Assembly: GCA_963722675.1 (NCBI GenBank)
Contig: CAVROP010000011.1
Coordinates: 1-64,000 of the forward strand
Source: CAVROP01 sp963722675
GTDB taxonomy: Bacteria; Acidobacteriota; Terriglobia; UBA7540
Reading direction: 5' to 3'
DNA length: 64,000 bases
Both the position numbers and the translations under genes were made by a program. Every line of letters begins with the position of its first letter. The stretch's first letter is position 1. A model generated the notes under the pieces. The model ran no database searches and was not told where the DNA came from. It saw only the letters and a program-made list of their open reading frames with translations. Positions 9,138 through 17,148 of this stretch are shown here, piece after piece.

Positions 9138-9749
9138 TCAATTCACGCCTTGCAGGAATTCCCGTGGAATCGGAGTTCCGGGAGTCTCGCCTTGCCAGAA
9201 GATGGTGACAATCCACCAGCGCCGGCCGTCATTCATCAATTGGAAGCTGTTGATCCCGCGCTCGAAGGGCTTGGGGTCGTCGGCGGCGTAGCGCGATTCG
9301 TAGGTGCTGAACACCTGCGCAATATCGGCGAAGCGTTCGGTACGACGCGCCACTTCCCGCTCAAAAAAGCCGTGATTCCGGAAATACGGGGCGTCGTGCT
9401 GTATGTATTCCTCGGGACTGAGCACCACGGTACGGAATCCTTCCTGGTGGTTTGGAATCACAGCGGCAAGGCGGGCGCCGGAGACAAAGAGGGAGCGAAA
9501 GCGATCCCAGTCGCGCTGCCGGCCGGCGGGCCCGGAGATGGTGTCGTAGGCGGCACGCAGAATGGCGTCGATGGAGCTTACATCCGCCGGATTCGCTGCG
9601 GGCGCGGTGGCAGAGGGGCCTGAGAGGGTAGCTTGCGATTGGGAAGAAGCCTGCGATCCGCTGAGGCCGACTTGCGGTCCCGTCACACACATGAGCAATG
9701 CTGCCGCTGAGGCGAGTAAGGTCCTGGAAAAACGCTCCCCGATTTTCAT
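9138..9749 (-). CDS. Exported NTF2/SnoaL-like protein
   Basis: 203 residues with a signal peptide (LLASAAALLMCVTGPQVGLS), a Ser/Ala-rich stretch, then an NTF2-like cone fold. The opening helix DAILRAAYDTISG, RDWDRFRSLFV, and the paired strands INSFQLMNDGRRWWIVTIFW are typical of SnoaL/DUF4440-type proteins. The family includes enzymes and pure ligand-binding proteins, so no reaction is assigned. Sits 57 bp downstream of the VWA gene, same strand, with its own RBS (ggaggtctcgc), and may be cotranscribed. Confidence 0.75.
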   Translation of the reverse strand: MKIGERFSRTLLASAAALLMCVTGPQVGLSGSQASSQSQATLSGPSATAPAANPADVSSIDAILRAAYDTISGPAGRQRDWDRFRSLFVSGARLAAVIPNHQEGFRTVVLSPEEYIQHDAPYFRNHGFFEREVARRTERFADIAQVFSTYESRYAADDPKPFERGINSFQLMNDGRRWWIVTIFWQGETPGTPIPREFLQGVN

Positions 9750-9806
9750 GCGAGACCTCCAAGTGCAACTTCACAGTATTTCGTGGTGCACTCTCGACTG
9801 TCAACC

Positions 9807-12035
9807 CTACGGCACCAGCATCACCGGAGCGCGCCAGAACGCGGTTTTCCGGCCGGTGGGATCCAGCACGGTTACCTGGCACTCATATTTGCCCGGAGCG
9901 AGTGGGCGGAGCGGGATACTGAAGCTTAGCGGCATGGTTTTGACGCGATTATTCATGCCGCCGGTCACTTCCATGGGCGGCGTTTCGAACGCCTTCTTCT
10001 CCTCCTGGTAAAAACTCACAAAGGCGAGCAAGGGCTGGAAGCCGGGCAGGCCCGGCTCGTAGGCCTGAAGGTAAACGTAAAGATTCCGGCTTTGACTGAA
10101 AACTCGCGTGACGCTGGGGATAAGCTTTTGCCGGTCCTGCACCAACGGGTTAGCCGACTCCTCCTGGTCCTTTTTCTTGAGCGCGTTGTAGATCGCTTCC
10201 CGCAGATCGACGCGCTGGCTGCTCAGCACCACGGAACTGATGGGAATTCGCTTCTCTTCCTTATTCAAGTTGGGAATGAGGAAGCTCGTCTGGTACGTGC
10301 CGATCCTCCCGGTTTCGTCGTCGCGCGCCAGGAATTTGATGGTGTATTTCCCGGGCAGAATCGTGAATCCGGCGTCGTACTCGATGGGCCGTTTGGCCAA
10401 CTGAGCCGCCGTGGCGTCGCTCAGCTTGATATTCATCTTGTCGCGCAGGTTGGTGATGGTTGAGCCGTACTGGTCCTTGATCTCGCCGATGAAATCCAGA
10501 AGCGTGTGCTCGGCGCCGCGGCGCTTGGCCAAAGCCAATTCCCTGCCCGGAATCTTCACCACGATAGGCACGAAGTACTCGGCGCGATTCAATTGGAAAT
10601 AATCGATCTCCATGGCGATGGTGAGTTCGGTGATCGGGTCCTCGAGCATCAACGCGTCTTCGAGCTGCCGTTCTTTGTCGGCGGGAGTGAACTTGCTGAA
10701 CTGCTTATCGGCATAGTAGCCCTGGCGATAGTCCAAGCTGGCGGACAAGTCCGAGTTCAGCGAAATCTTAACGCGGCGGAACTTGCCGTCCTGGGCCGCG
10801 TTCGTGGTGTAGTAACCCAGAATGTAGTAGCTCGAGGTGGCCTGCTCCGCCTGCACGATTCCCTTCGCAAGGTCGTTATAATCGAGTAGTGCCTTGCCGC
10901 CCGTATCGCCGGCCAGCGCATAGAGCGTGTCCTGCGACTGCTGGAAGTTAGTAGTCAGCGCCAGGGCCGCGGCCCCCGAGTACATGCCAATGTTGCCCTG
11001 CGACCCCTGCGTGGCGTCCCCGAGCGGGGCCTCGGCCACCAGACCGCGCGCGTCGATGGGCCAGAACGACACGCCGGCGCGGATGGCCGTGTCGATGGTG
11101 GCGTGGAGCTGCGCCTGGTTGTCCAGGCCACTCAGCCTGAGGCCGCTGGCAAAGTAGACCAGTGATTTCTTTTCGTTAATCTGACCCAGCAACTTCGACG
11201 CGGTCTGGAGCGCGGACAACTGGCGGTCCGTATTAAAGACGTTGAACTCGCTGTCATCCTGGCCGAACGCCGCCCCGGTGTCGGCCGTGCCGGCGTCGTC
11301 GCTCGATAGGCCGTAACCCTGCCCCTCTCCCACGATCATGGTTTCGAGGATGCTCGACAGCCGGTTGCGGTCGTCGGTGAAATCCTGGAGAACATCCACT
11401 GCACCGCCCGCGAATCTGAGGATGGCAACCAAATCCGCCGGCGCCATCTGGGTTTTGATGAATCGCTTTGCCGCTTCCAGGGCGCGTATTTGGTCCGCCG
11501 GCGGCATGGTCGTCATATCAAAGTAGAGTGCCAGCAGCCGGTGGTCCTTGTATCGAAACTTGCCGGGCGTTTCGGGGGCAATGCGCGTCCGGCTCAGCTT
11601 ATCGTAGATGGTGATGTTCTCGGGCTGGGCGCGAGCCGCAGAGGGCGCGTTGGAGGCCCCCACAAGGTCCTGGTGTTCGCAGAAACTGATGGTCTGGGGC
11701 GTCCCATTCTCGGTAATCGTGAAGTCCTTGGCGGTCAACCCTCGAATGGGATTCCCTGCTTTGTCCTTCACCACCACCGCCTCCACCACTAACTGCGTGC
11801 TGACGCGTAAGGTGGCCGTCTCCTTGGCGTTGGCCGTCGCGTTCTGCCCGATCTGCTGCGGGGTGGCAGGAAGCGCGAGAGGCAGGGCAACGAGGAACCC
11901 CGCCCTGGCCGTCATTCTGAGCGAAGCGAAGAACACCGCCCAGGCCGTCATTCTGAGCGAAGCGAAGAACACCGCCCTGGCTGTCATTCTGAGCGAAGCG
12001 AAGAATCTCCGCAGTTCTGTTGAGGCTGGAAACAT
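9807..12035 (-). CDS. TIGR03436-type VWA-domain protein (copy 1)
   Basis: Acidobacterial VWA-domain protein; the frame is open to 12092. TIGR03436 entry motif RVSTQLVVEAVVVKDKAGNP and LTAKDFTITENGTPQTI (a short Ig-like segment) precede a VWA domain whose MIDAS-like loop reads LYFDMTTMPPADQ, a degenerate DxSxS. Later motifs FASGLRLSGLDNQ and SSYYILGYYT are family hallmarks, and a beta-rich C-terminus follows. Likely exported and involved in protein contacts; function unknown. The N-terminus is built from three 36-bp in-frame repeats (11911-12006) that encode FFASLRMTARAV-like units. The best start by RBS (ggagaggg) is ATG 12035; an ATG inside the last repeat would give a cleaner signal peptide (MTARAGFLVALPLALPA). 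Starts about 77 bp after the TonB receptor stop. Confidence 0.88.
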   Translation of the reverse strand: MFPASTELRRFFASLRMTARAVFFASLRMTAWAVFFASLRMTARAGFLVALPLALPATPQQIGQNATANAKETATLRVSTQLVVEAVVVKDKAGNPIRGLTAKDFTITENGTPQTISFCEHQDLVGASNAPSAARAQPENITIYDKLSRTRIAPETPGKFRYKDHRLLALYFDMTTMPPADQIRALEAAKRFIKTQMAPADLVAILRFAGGAVDVLQDFTDDRNRLSSILETMIVGEGQGYGLSSDDAGTADTGAAFGQDDSEFNVFNTDRQLSALQTASKLLGQINEKKSLVYFASGLRLSGLDNQAQLHATIDTAIRAGVSFWPIDARGLVAEAPLGDATQGSQGNIGMYSGAAALALTTNFQQSQDTLYALAGDTGGKALLDYNDLAKGIVQAEQATSSYYILGYYTTNAAQDGKFRRVKISLNSDLSASLDYRQGYYADKQFSKFTPADKERQLEDALMLEDPITELTIAMEIDYFQLNRAEYFVPIVVKIPGRELALAKRRGAEHTLLDFIGEIKDQYGSTITNLRDKMNIKLSDATAAQLAKRPIEYDAGFTILPGKYTIKFLARDDETGRIGTYQTSFLIPNLNKEEKRIPISSVVLSSQRVDLREAIYNALKKKDQEESANPLVQDRQKLIPSVTRVFSQSRNLYVYLQAYEPGLPGFQPLLAFVSFYQEEKKAFETPPMEVTGGMNNRVKTMPLSFSIPLRPLAPGKYECQVTVLDPTGRKTAFWRAPVMLVP
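11911..12006. repeat. Three tandem copies of a 36-bp dispersed repeat inside the VWA gene 5' end
   Basis: gtcattctgagcgaagcgaa begins at 11911, 11947 and 11983, a period of exactly 36 bp, so the VWA reading frame is kept. The third copy continues into gaatctccgcag. A related single copy (catcctgagcgaagcgaagg) lies in the intergenic region at 28849-28880, showing that the unit is dispersed and not part of the gene family. Confidence 0.85.
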
Positions 12036-12111
12036 AGCCCTCTCCCCTGGGGAGAAGCCAGGTGTTTTGCGCTTTGGCTCGTCACTCATCACTCGTCACT
12101 CGTCACTGCCC

Positions 12112-15100
12112 TCAAAACCTCACGCGTATCGTGGCTTGCAAACTGCGCATGGCGTTCGCCGCCGCCGGCAAACCAAATTGCGCGCTGGTGATGGTCGTAT
12201 CCCAGCTTGCAAAAGTAACGTGATTGAGGAAGTTCGTCGAGTCGATTCGAAAGTCCAGGTTGGAGCGGCCGTGCAGGCGGAAGGTTCGCCCTATGGAAGC
12301 GTTAAACGTAAATTGAGAAGGGCCGGTAATCGAATCCCTTCCCGCGTTTCCCCATTGGCCGGTCGCGGGTGGTGTGTACGCAGCGGGGCTCAGAAACAAG
12401 CCCTGCGGCGCAGCGTAAACGGGCGTGCCTGTAGCGTCCGGCCGGATGCTTCCCGTCACTCCCGTCCCCGGCACAGCGGCAAGATAAACAGGTGTCTCCG
12501 GCAGACCGCTGCCGACCGTAATCTGGCTGAGAAAAGTCCACTCCTTAAAAAGCGTCCCCTTCCAGCCGCGCAGGAGCGTTTCACCGCGCAGTCCCATGCC
12601 GGTGGTGTATTGAAACTGTACGTTCAGCAGATTCCTTTGATCGAACGTGGAAAGGCCGCGCTCCGCCTCGAGGTCAAGCCAGTTCTGTGCAAGGGCAAGG
12701 CTGGAGCCGCCCGTACCCATCGTCGTCAAGTTAACTTGCGTTCCACTGTTCCCTGGTCCGCCGGAAGGAACTCCGAAGATCTGCGTGGGCAGGGTAGCGC
12801 CCTGACCGCCCAAAGCAGAATCATCATCGATGGATTTTGAGAAAGTGTAACGGACTGTTGAGGTGAGCCCGTTGCGCAGTCTTCGCCGCAATTGAAACTG
12901 CGCGGCTTGGCGAGAGGAGTTGCCGTTCGAACTGAGGTAGGCAAATCCCGTAGGGCAACTCGGGCACGGATTCGCAGCCCCGGGTGGAAAGGTGTTGGGC
13001 AGAAACTCCTGCACTCCGCGCGTTCCCTTGACCCCTAAGTATGTGGCGTTGAGTTGCAGCGAACCAGGAAGGTCCCGTTGCAGGGATAATTCCCAGTTTT
13101 GCGCGTAACCGACGCGGAAATGCGGATCGACTGCAAACGTGTCAGGAGTAATTGCCGAACACGTAATGAATCCATTTGCCAATGTGAGCGGGCACGCTGG
13201 GCTGTTTTGCACGCTCAAACTCTTCGAAAGCGGCGCTTGCTGCGCCATTTGCTGGGCGATGGTTTGATAGACAGAGGTGTCGTAATAAACGCCATATCCG
13301 GCGCGAACCACCAGCGACGAGCCGGCAATGGGGCGCCAGGCAATTCCGATGCGCGGCTCGAATCCGTTTTTATCAGGGTGGATCAGCGAACTCGGATACT
13401 TCTGACCCGACAGCGGCCCCTGCGGGTCGATTCCCACCACCGGCGCCACAGCCGCAAATCCCGGCGTGATGTCCAGGTTCACCAGGCGTCCGTACAGCTC
13501 CGTAATCGGCGCGCCGTATTCCCAGCGCATCCCGGCATTCAAAGTGAATTCCGGGCTGATTCTCCAATCATCCGTGAAGTAAGCGTCGTAAACGGATTCT
13601 CGGAAATACTTATCCGCATTGCCAAACGCGAGCGAGCTTGTGTCCGGAATCCCCAGCAGGAAATCCGCAAAATCGTCGCCGCCGATCATCTTGCCGTTCG
13701 CGTTTCCCTGGGTGGCTACACCCGTGAAGGTGAACACGCCTCGCGGGTTCTGCTGTCCCAGGTAATTGAACTGTTGCCGCCGGAAGTCGCCACCGATGGT
13801 AATGTTGTGCCGATCTCGGCTCCACAACAGCGAATAAGACCAGGTATCCGTCTGGTTGCGGTCGAAAGAGCTTTGCGCGTCGGAGAGCCCCGCCAGCCCA
13901 CTCGAGAAAGTCAGGCTCGGCGGGCCCCAATTCACGGGGTCCTGGTCGTTACCCGCGATTCCAGCAGAGCCGGAAATGTTTTCGCGATCAGACCAATACG
14001 GATTGGTCCGCGTCGCCAGCCGGCTGAACTGGTAACCCAGATTGAGAAATAGCCGCGTCCCGAGGTGATGCGACCAGTTGATGCGGCTGTTGATTCCCAG
14101 CACGTCACTTGTATCGAGAAAGCCGAATAGATTCGGCGTGGCCGTGCGCGCACTCTGGAAAGCAAAACCGCCATAGAGTTGGTTCTTGGGATTAATGTAC
14201 TCGTCGAAACGCGATTGGAGCGCGTCTTGGTGCGTGTCTGTGTTGATGGGGACCTGGTAGTTGTACTGCCGCTCTCCGCTAAAGCTGGGCAGCGGATAAT
14301 AATTGAGCAAGCCTTTCGCCTGAGGGCTGATTTCGGTTGGCGGAATCTTACTGCCGGAGAATGGCAGTCCCGTGGCCGGATTGAAGACTTGGACCGGCTG
14401 ACCCAGAGCGCTCAGCACTTGCGAGAAATCCCCGCCCCGCTCCGCTGCATCCGGCACCAGCGCCGATTGCGTGGTGTCGTCAACATATCGCGTCCACTCA
14501 TAGGCCACAAAAAAGTTTGGCGCGTGCCGTTCGATGAGATGCGGAATCCTGAGCGGGCCGCCCAACTTCGCCACACCCGTGATTCGGTTGTAGGCCGGCT
14601 TGGGGGTGTTTTGGCCGCTCAGGGAAAAAGGCCGGGAATCGAGTGCGGAATTATCGAAAATAAGGCCCAGCCCGCCGTTGTAAAGCCCGCCACCGCGGTT
14701 GCGATAATTGCCGAAAGCAAACGCCTGCGCGAATCGCGTAGCGGCGCCGTTCAGCACGCTGCCATTGATCAGCAAGCCGTCCTCGGCGCGCTGATTGAGT
14801 TCGTCGCTTGCGGCTTGGCTGTTTTCGTTGTTTTCGTTGTTGTTTCCTGCGTTGTTTTCTCCCTCGTTCCCCGCCTCGCTCTCGCGTTCTTTACCTTCCT
14901 CGTTCGCTCGCGCCTTCCCTTCGTCACTTCCGCCCTTGGGTTGTAGGGGCACGCCATGGCGTGCCCCTTCGACGGGGGTGGCGCCGGGCGTCACTTCCGC
15001 TCCTGATCTTATCTCAGCCTTGATTTGATCAAGCGGCAGCAGCTTCAATTCCCATTTCGCTGGCGAGGCATTCGGTCCGATCGCCACTTCCTGCTTGAGC

Positions 15101-15375
15101 GATGCGAAGCCGGTCATCTCCACTTCAATCGTCCATGCTCCATCGGTCAAATCCGGAAACGAGTAGAGCCCCTCCTGATCCGTAGTCGTGGAGAATTGTC
15201 TCGTGCCCTGCGTGGCCTTTACCGTCGCACCCGGAACCGGCAATCCGCCGAAAGTGACCTGCCCCCTGTACGGAGTCGGTGCACCACCAAGACACAAAGA
15301 CACAAAGAAGAAGCAGATGCAAAAGGCCAGAGAAAAGCTCTTCTTGGTGCCTTGGCGTCTTGGCGGTGACAACAA
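12112..15375 (-). CDS. TonB-dependent receptor with carboxypeptidase-regulatory-like N-terminus (copy 1)
   Basis: Outer-membrane receptor of 1,087 residues. After a signal peptide comes a carboxypeptidase-regulatory-like domain (YRGQVTFGGLPVPGATVKAT). A low-complexity Asn/Glu/Gly linker of about 50 residues follows (GENNAGNNNENNENS region). The plug and 22-strand-type barrel complete it, with FFVAYEWTRY, GGDFSQVL, DFLLGIPDTS and YFTDDWRISPEFTLNAGMRW motifs, ending in the outer-membrane terminal Phe (IRVRF). Cargo unknown; such receptors import large glycans or peptides. Start is a TTG at 15375, two bases after the TIGR03435 stop, suggesting translational coupling. The first 35 or so codons coincide with an inverted-repeat element (15283-15371) and a 22-bp palindrome interrupts the linker. 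Confidence 0.9.
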   Translation of the reverse strand: MLSPPRRQGTKKSFSLAFCICFFFVSLCLGGAPTPYRGQVTFGGLPVPGATVKATQGTRQFSTTTDQEGLYSFPDLTDGAWTIEVEMTGFASLKQEVAIGPNASPAKWELKLLPLDQIKAEIRSGAEVTPGATPVEGARHGVPLQPKGGSDEGKARANEEGKERESEAGNEGENNAGNNNENNENSQAASDELNQRAEDGLLINGSVLNGAATRFAQAFAFGNYRNRGGGLYNGGLGLIFDNSALDSRPFSLSGQNTPKPAYNRITGVAKLGGPLRIPHLIERHAPNFFVAYEWTRYVDDTTQSALVPDAAERGGDFSQVLSALGQPVQVFNPATGLPFSGSKIPPTEISPQAKGLLNYYPLPSFSGERQYNYQVPINTDTHQDALQSRFDEYINPKNQLYGGFAFQSARTATPNLFGFLDTSDVLGINSRINWSHHLGTRLFLNLGYQFSRLATRTNPYWSDRENISGSAGIAGNDQDPVNWGPPSLTFSSGLAGLSDAQSSFDRNQTDTWSYSLLWSRDRHNITIGGDFRRQQFNYLGQQNPRGVFTFTGVATQGNANGKMIGGDDFADFLLGIPDTSSLAFGNADKYFRESVYDAYFTDDWRISPEFTLNAGMRWEYGAPITELYGRLVNLDITPGFAAVAPVVGIDPQGPLSGQKYPSSLIHPDKNGFEPRIGIAWRPIAGSSLVVRAGYGVYYDTSVYQTIAQQMAQQAPLSKSLSVQNSPACPLTLANGFITCSAITPDTFAVDPHFRVGYAQNWELSLQRDLPGSLQLNATYLGVKGTRGVQEFLPNTFPPGAANPCPSCPTGFAYLSSNGNSSRQAAQFQLRRRLRNGLTSTVRYTFSKSIDDDSALGGQGATLPTQIFGVPSGGPGNSGTQVNLTTMGTGGSSLALAQNWLDLEAERGLSTFDQRNLLNVQFQYTTGMGLRGETLLRGWKGTLFKEWTFLSQITVGSGLPETPVYLAAVPGTGVTGSIRPDATGTPVYAAPQGLFLSPAAYTPPATGQWGNAGRDSITGPSQFTFNASIGRTFRLHGRSNLDFRIDSTNFLNHVTFASWDTTITSAQFGLPAAANAMRSLQATIRVRF
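14946..14967. repeat. 22-bp perfect palindrome inside the receptor linker
   Basis: ggggcacgcca at 14946-14956 is followed immediately by its reverse complement. It is preceded by gta, matching the flank of the palindromes at 24490 and 53537. It lies in frame in the TonB receptor and encodes part of GARHGVPLQ, immediately before the Asn/Glu-rich stretch. Confidence 0.8.
15283..15371. repeat. Inverted-repeat element overlapping the receptor signal peptide
   Basis: Left arm caccaccaagacacaaagac (from about 15282) and right arm ccttggcgtcttggcggtga (to about 15369) are imperfect reverse complements over about 30 bp. A cousin with the same design, arms 'tcaccgccgagggaacagag' and 'ctctgtggcctcggtggtga', occupies the intergenic gap at 22398-22466. 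Here the element supplies the start region and hydrophobic signal sequence of the TonB receptor. Confidence 0.7.
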
Positions 15376-15376
15376 T

Positions 15377-16372
15377 CTAATTCTCCGAAGGACGCTCGAC
15401 GTGGTCGATCGTGAGCACTTCCGCAGGCGCTTTGGTGGGTTCCAACCTCAACCCGAGCTGTTCTTGAAGCGCCGTGAACACCGAAGGGCCGGAAGCATCC
15501 GGCTGGGGCGCGCCGTCGGGCGGAGGACCGCCGCCTCCCGGCCCAGGTCCTGCCATCATCATTCCTTCGCCCTGTTCGGGTGTCCACTTGAGCGTTACAT
15601 CATAGTTGCTTTTCAGCCCAGTCTGATCCAGCACCGTGCGGCCCAATTGTTGCGACAGCACGCTCGCCAGAAACGAAAGACCAATCCCTTGGCCATTAAT
15701 CTCGCCCCTTCCCATGCGTATCATAGGTCCGTGAGGGTGGCCGCCGGGAGCGCTCTGCGCGTCGGCTGGAGTGTCGACCGGTTTGGCCTCTTGAAGTTTC
15801 GGGCCATTCTTCGCCACCACCAGCGCGTAGGCGGGCATGTCCTTCGTCCCGTGTGTCAATTTCAATTGAAACCGGTCGGCGAGCAGCGACTGGAGCATCG
15901 AATCAGCCAACGGGCGCCGCTGCTCGCGAGGAAGCTTATCCACTTCCTGGGCGATCGAGTCCGGTTCCTTCGCGTCAATATCGTATCTTTCGGAATTGAC
16001 CCAACTCGGTCCTCCCGAGACCTGAAACTCCTTCACATCATACGCCATCGTAATGAGGAACTTTACCGTCATGCCGGTCGCGTTGAATCGGCCGGGCTGC
16101 CAGGACACGAAAAAGCGCATCTCGCCCGAGTGATTCGGCTTGATCGAGGCGACCTCGAAGGAAGCCGAGGTGGGCAGAGTGGACATCGGCGCCGATTGCG
16201 CGCTGCCGGCCGCCGGCGCTTGCCCCACGGCGGTCTGCGGCGATTGCGCCCCCGCGCGTGCGCTGCCGAAGAACGCGAACACCACAAGCCCAGTCACGGC
16301 TGCGATTCCGATAGCGGCCATGCGCATTCCTCTTCTGGCCGAACTGCACTTGCCGGCAAGGTTCGGGATCAT
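15377..16372 (-). CDS. TIGR03435 family secreted protein, full length
   Basis: 331 residues. An N-terminal membrane or signal segment (IGIAAVTGLVVFAFFGSA) is followed by the TIGR03435 core: SFEVASIKPN, GRFNATGMTVKFLITMAYDV, the GGPSWVNSERYDIDAK motif, LLADRFQLKLTHGTKDMPAY and the C-terminal signature VLTIDHVERPSEN. The family is amplified in Acidobacteria and Planctomycetes, and its function is unknown. A Gly/Pro-rich insert (GPGPGGGGPPPDG) precedes the last conserved block. The stop codon is two bases from the receptor start, so the two are very likely cotranslated. Confidence 0.9.
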   Translation of the reverse strand: MIPNLAGKCSSARRGMRMAAIGIAAVTGLVVFAFFGSARAGAQSPQTAVGQAPAAGSAQSAPMSTLPTSASFEVASIKPNHSGEMRFFVSWQPGRFNATGMTVKFLITMAYDVKEFQVSGGPSWVNSERYDIDAKEPDSIAQEVDKLPREQRRPLADSMLQSLLADRFQLKLTHGTKDMPAYALVVAKNGPKLQEAKPVDTPADAQSAPGGHPHGPMIRMGRGEINGQGIGLSFLASVLSQQLGRTVLDQTGLKSNYDVTLKWTPEQGEGMMMAGPGPGGGGPPPDGAPQPDASGPSVFTALQEQLGLRLEPTKAPAEVLTIDHVERPSEN

Positions 16373-16468
16373 GAATTGTCCTTTCCTTCTGGTTCAGCTT
16401 TTGGAGCGTACCTCAAGGGTTCGCTATGGTTGGTTTGACGCACGAATCGCCGTAGCGTTTGCCCGCCG

Positions 16469-17071
16469 CTAGTTCTCCGTGGGCCGCTCGATATGTTCGA
16501 TGACAATGGATTCCACTGGCCCCTTCATGGGTTTCAGTTTCAAACCAAGCTGTCGCTCGAGCGCGGTAAAAATGGAGGGCCCCACAGGTCCGGGCGGTGG
16601 GGCGTTGTCGGTTGACGCAGCGGCTGTTAGGCGTTGTGGTGCATATTGAAGCTCAAGGTAGTAGCCGCCCTCGAGCCCCGTTCGGTCGAGCACCGGACGG
16701 CCGATCTCCGACATCCAGGAAAGTATATCCACCACAAGACCCATTGACCCATAGTTATGCCAGCACCTCATGTCTGTGGGGCACGGCGGGCCTGCGGGGT
16801 GGGGCAGGGTTGGGTCTGCCCGACGTGCCGGGTCGTCGGAGGTCTCAAACTTCGCGTGCAGGAACTTGGGACCGCCCTTGGCAATAACCAGGGCATAAAC
16901 GGGAAGCTGTTTTGTGTCACGCCTGACCTTCAGCTTGAATCGCTCCGCGAGCAGGGCTCGATGGTTTATCAGCGAGCCGACTACTGCCGACGCGATTACG
17001 CCCGCCCCTGCGAGGGCTGACGAGAGTAATACGATTGCAACTCTCAATTGGCCTGACCGCCTGGGATTCAT
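16469..17071 (-). CDS. TIGR03435 family protein with internal deletion
   Basis: A 200-residue relative of the gene downstream. The signal segment (LRVAIVLLSSALAGAGVIAS) runs directly into NHRALLAERFKLKVRRDTKQLPVYALVIAKGGPK, which normally lies some 100 residues in. The FEVASIKP entry block and the GPSWV region are missing. The C-terminal half is complete and ends VESIVIEHIERPTEN. Perfect RBS (aggaggtgacgcg) and an open frame suggest that it is still translated. Probably a decaying paralogue in a tandem array. The second IS inserted about 77 bp upstream of its ATG, likely cutting it from its promoter. Confidence 0.75.
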   Translation of the reverse strand: MNPRRSGQLRVAIVLLSSALAGAGVIASAVVGSLINHRALLAERFKLKVRRDTKQLPVYALVIAKGGPKFLHAKFETSDDPARRADPTLPHPAGPPCPTDMRCWHNYGSMGLVVDILSWMSEIGRPVLDRTGLEGGYYLELQYAPQRLTAAASTDNAPPPGPVGPSIFTALERQLGLKLKPMKGPVESIVIEHIERPTEN

Positions 17072-17148
17072 CGCGTCACCTCCTTAGTAACGCGCGTCAG
17101 ACTAACACACCCTCGCCCCCTTACGGACACTCGCCCTCTCCCTTGGGG

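Noticed and set aside
13099..14946. Plus-strand open frames of 317 and 255 residues
   Set aside because: Arg-rich antisense shadows of TonB receptor copy 1, without start signals.
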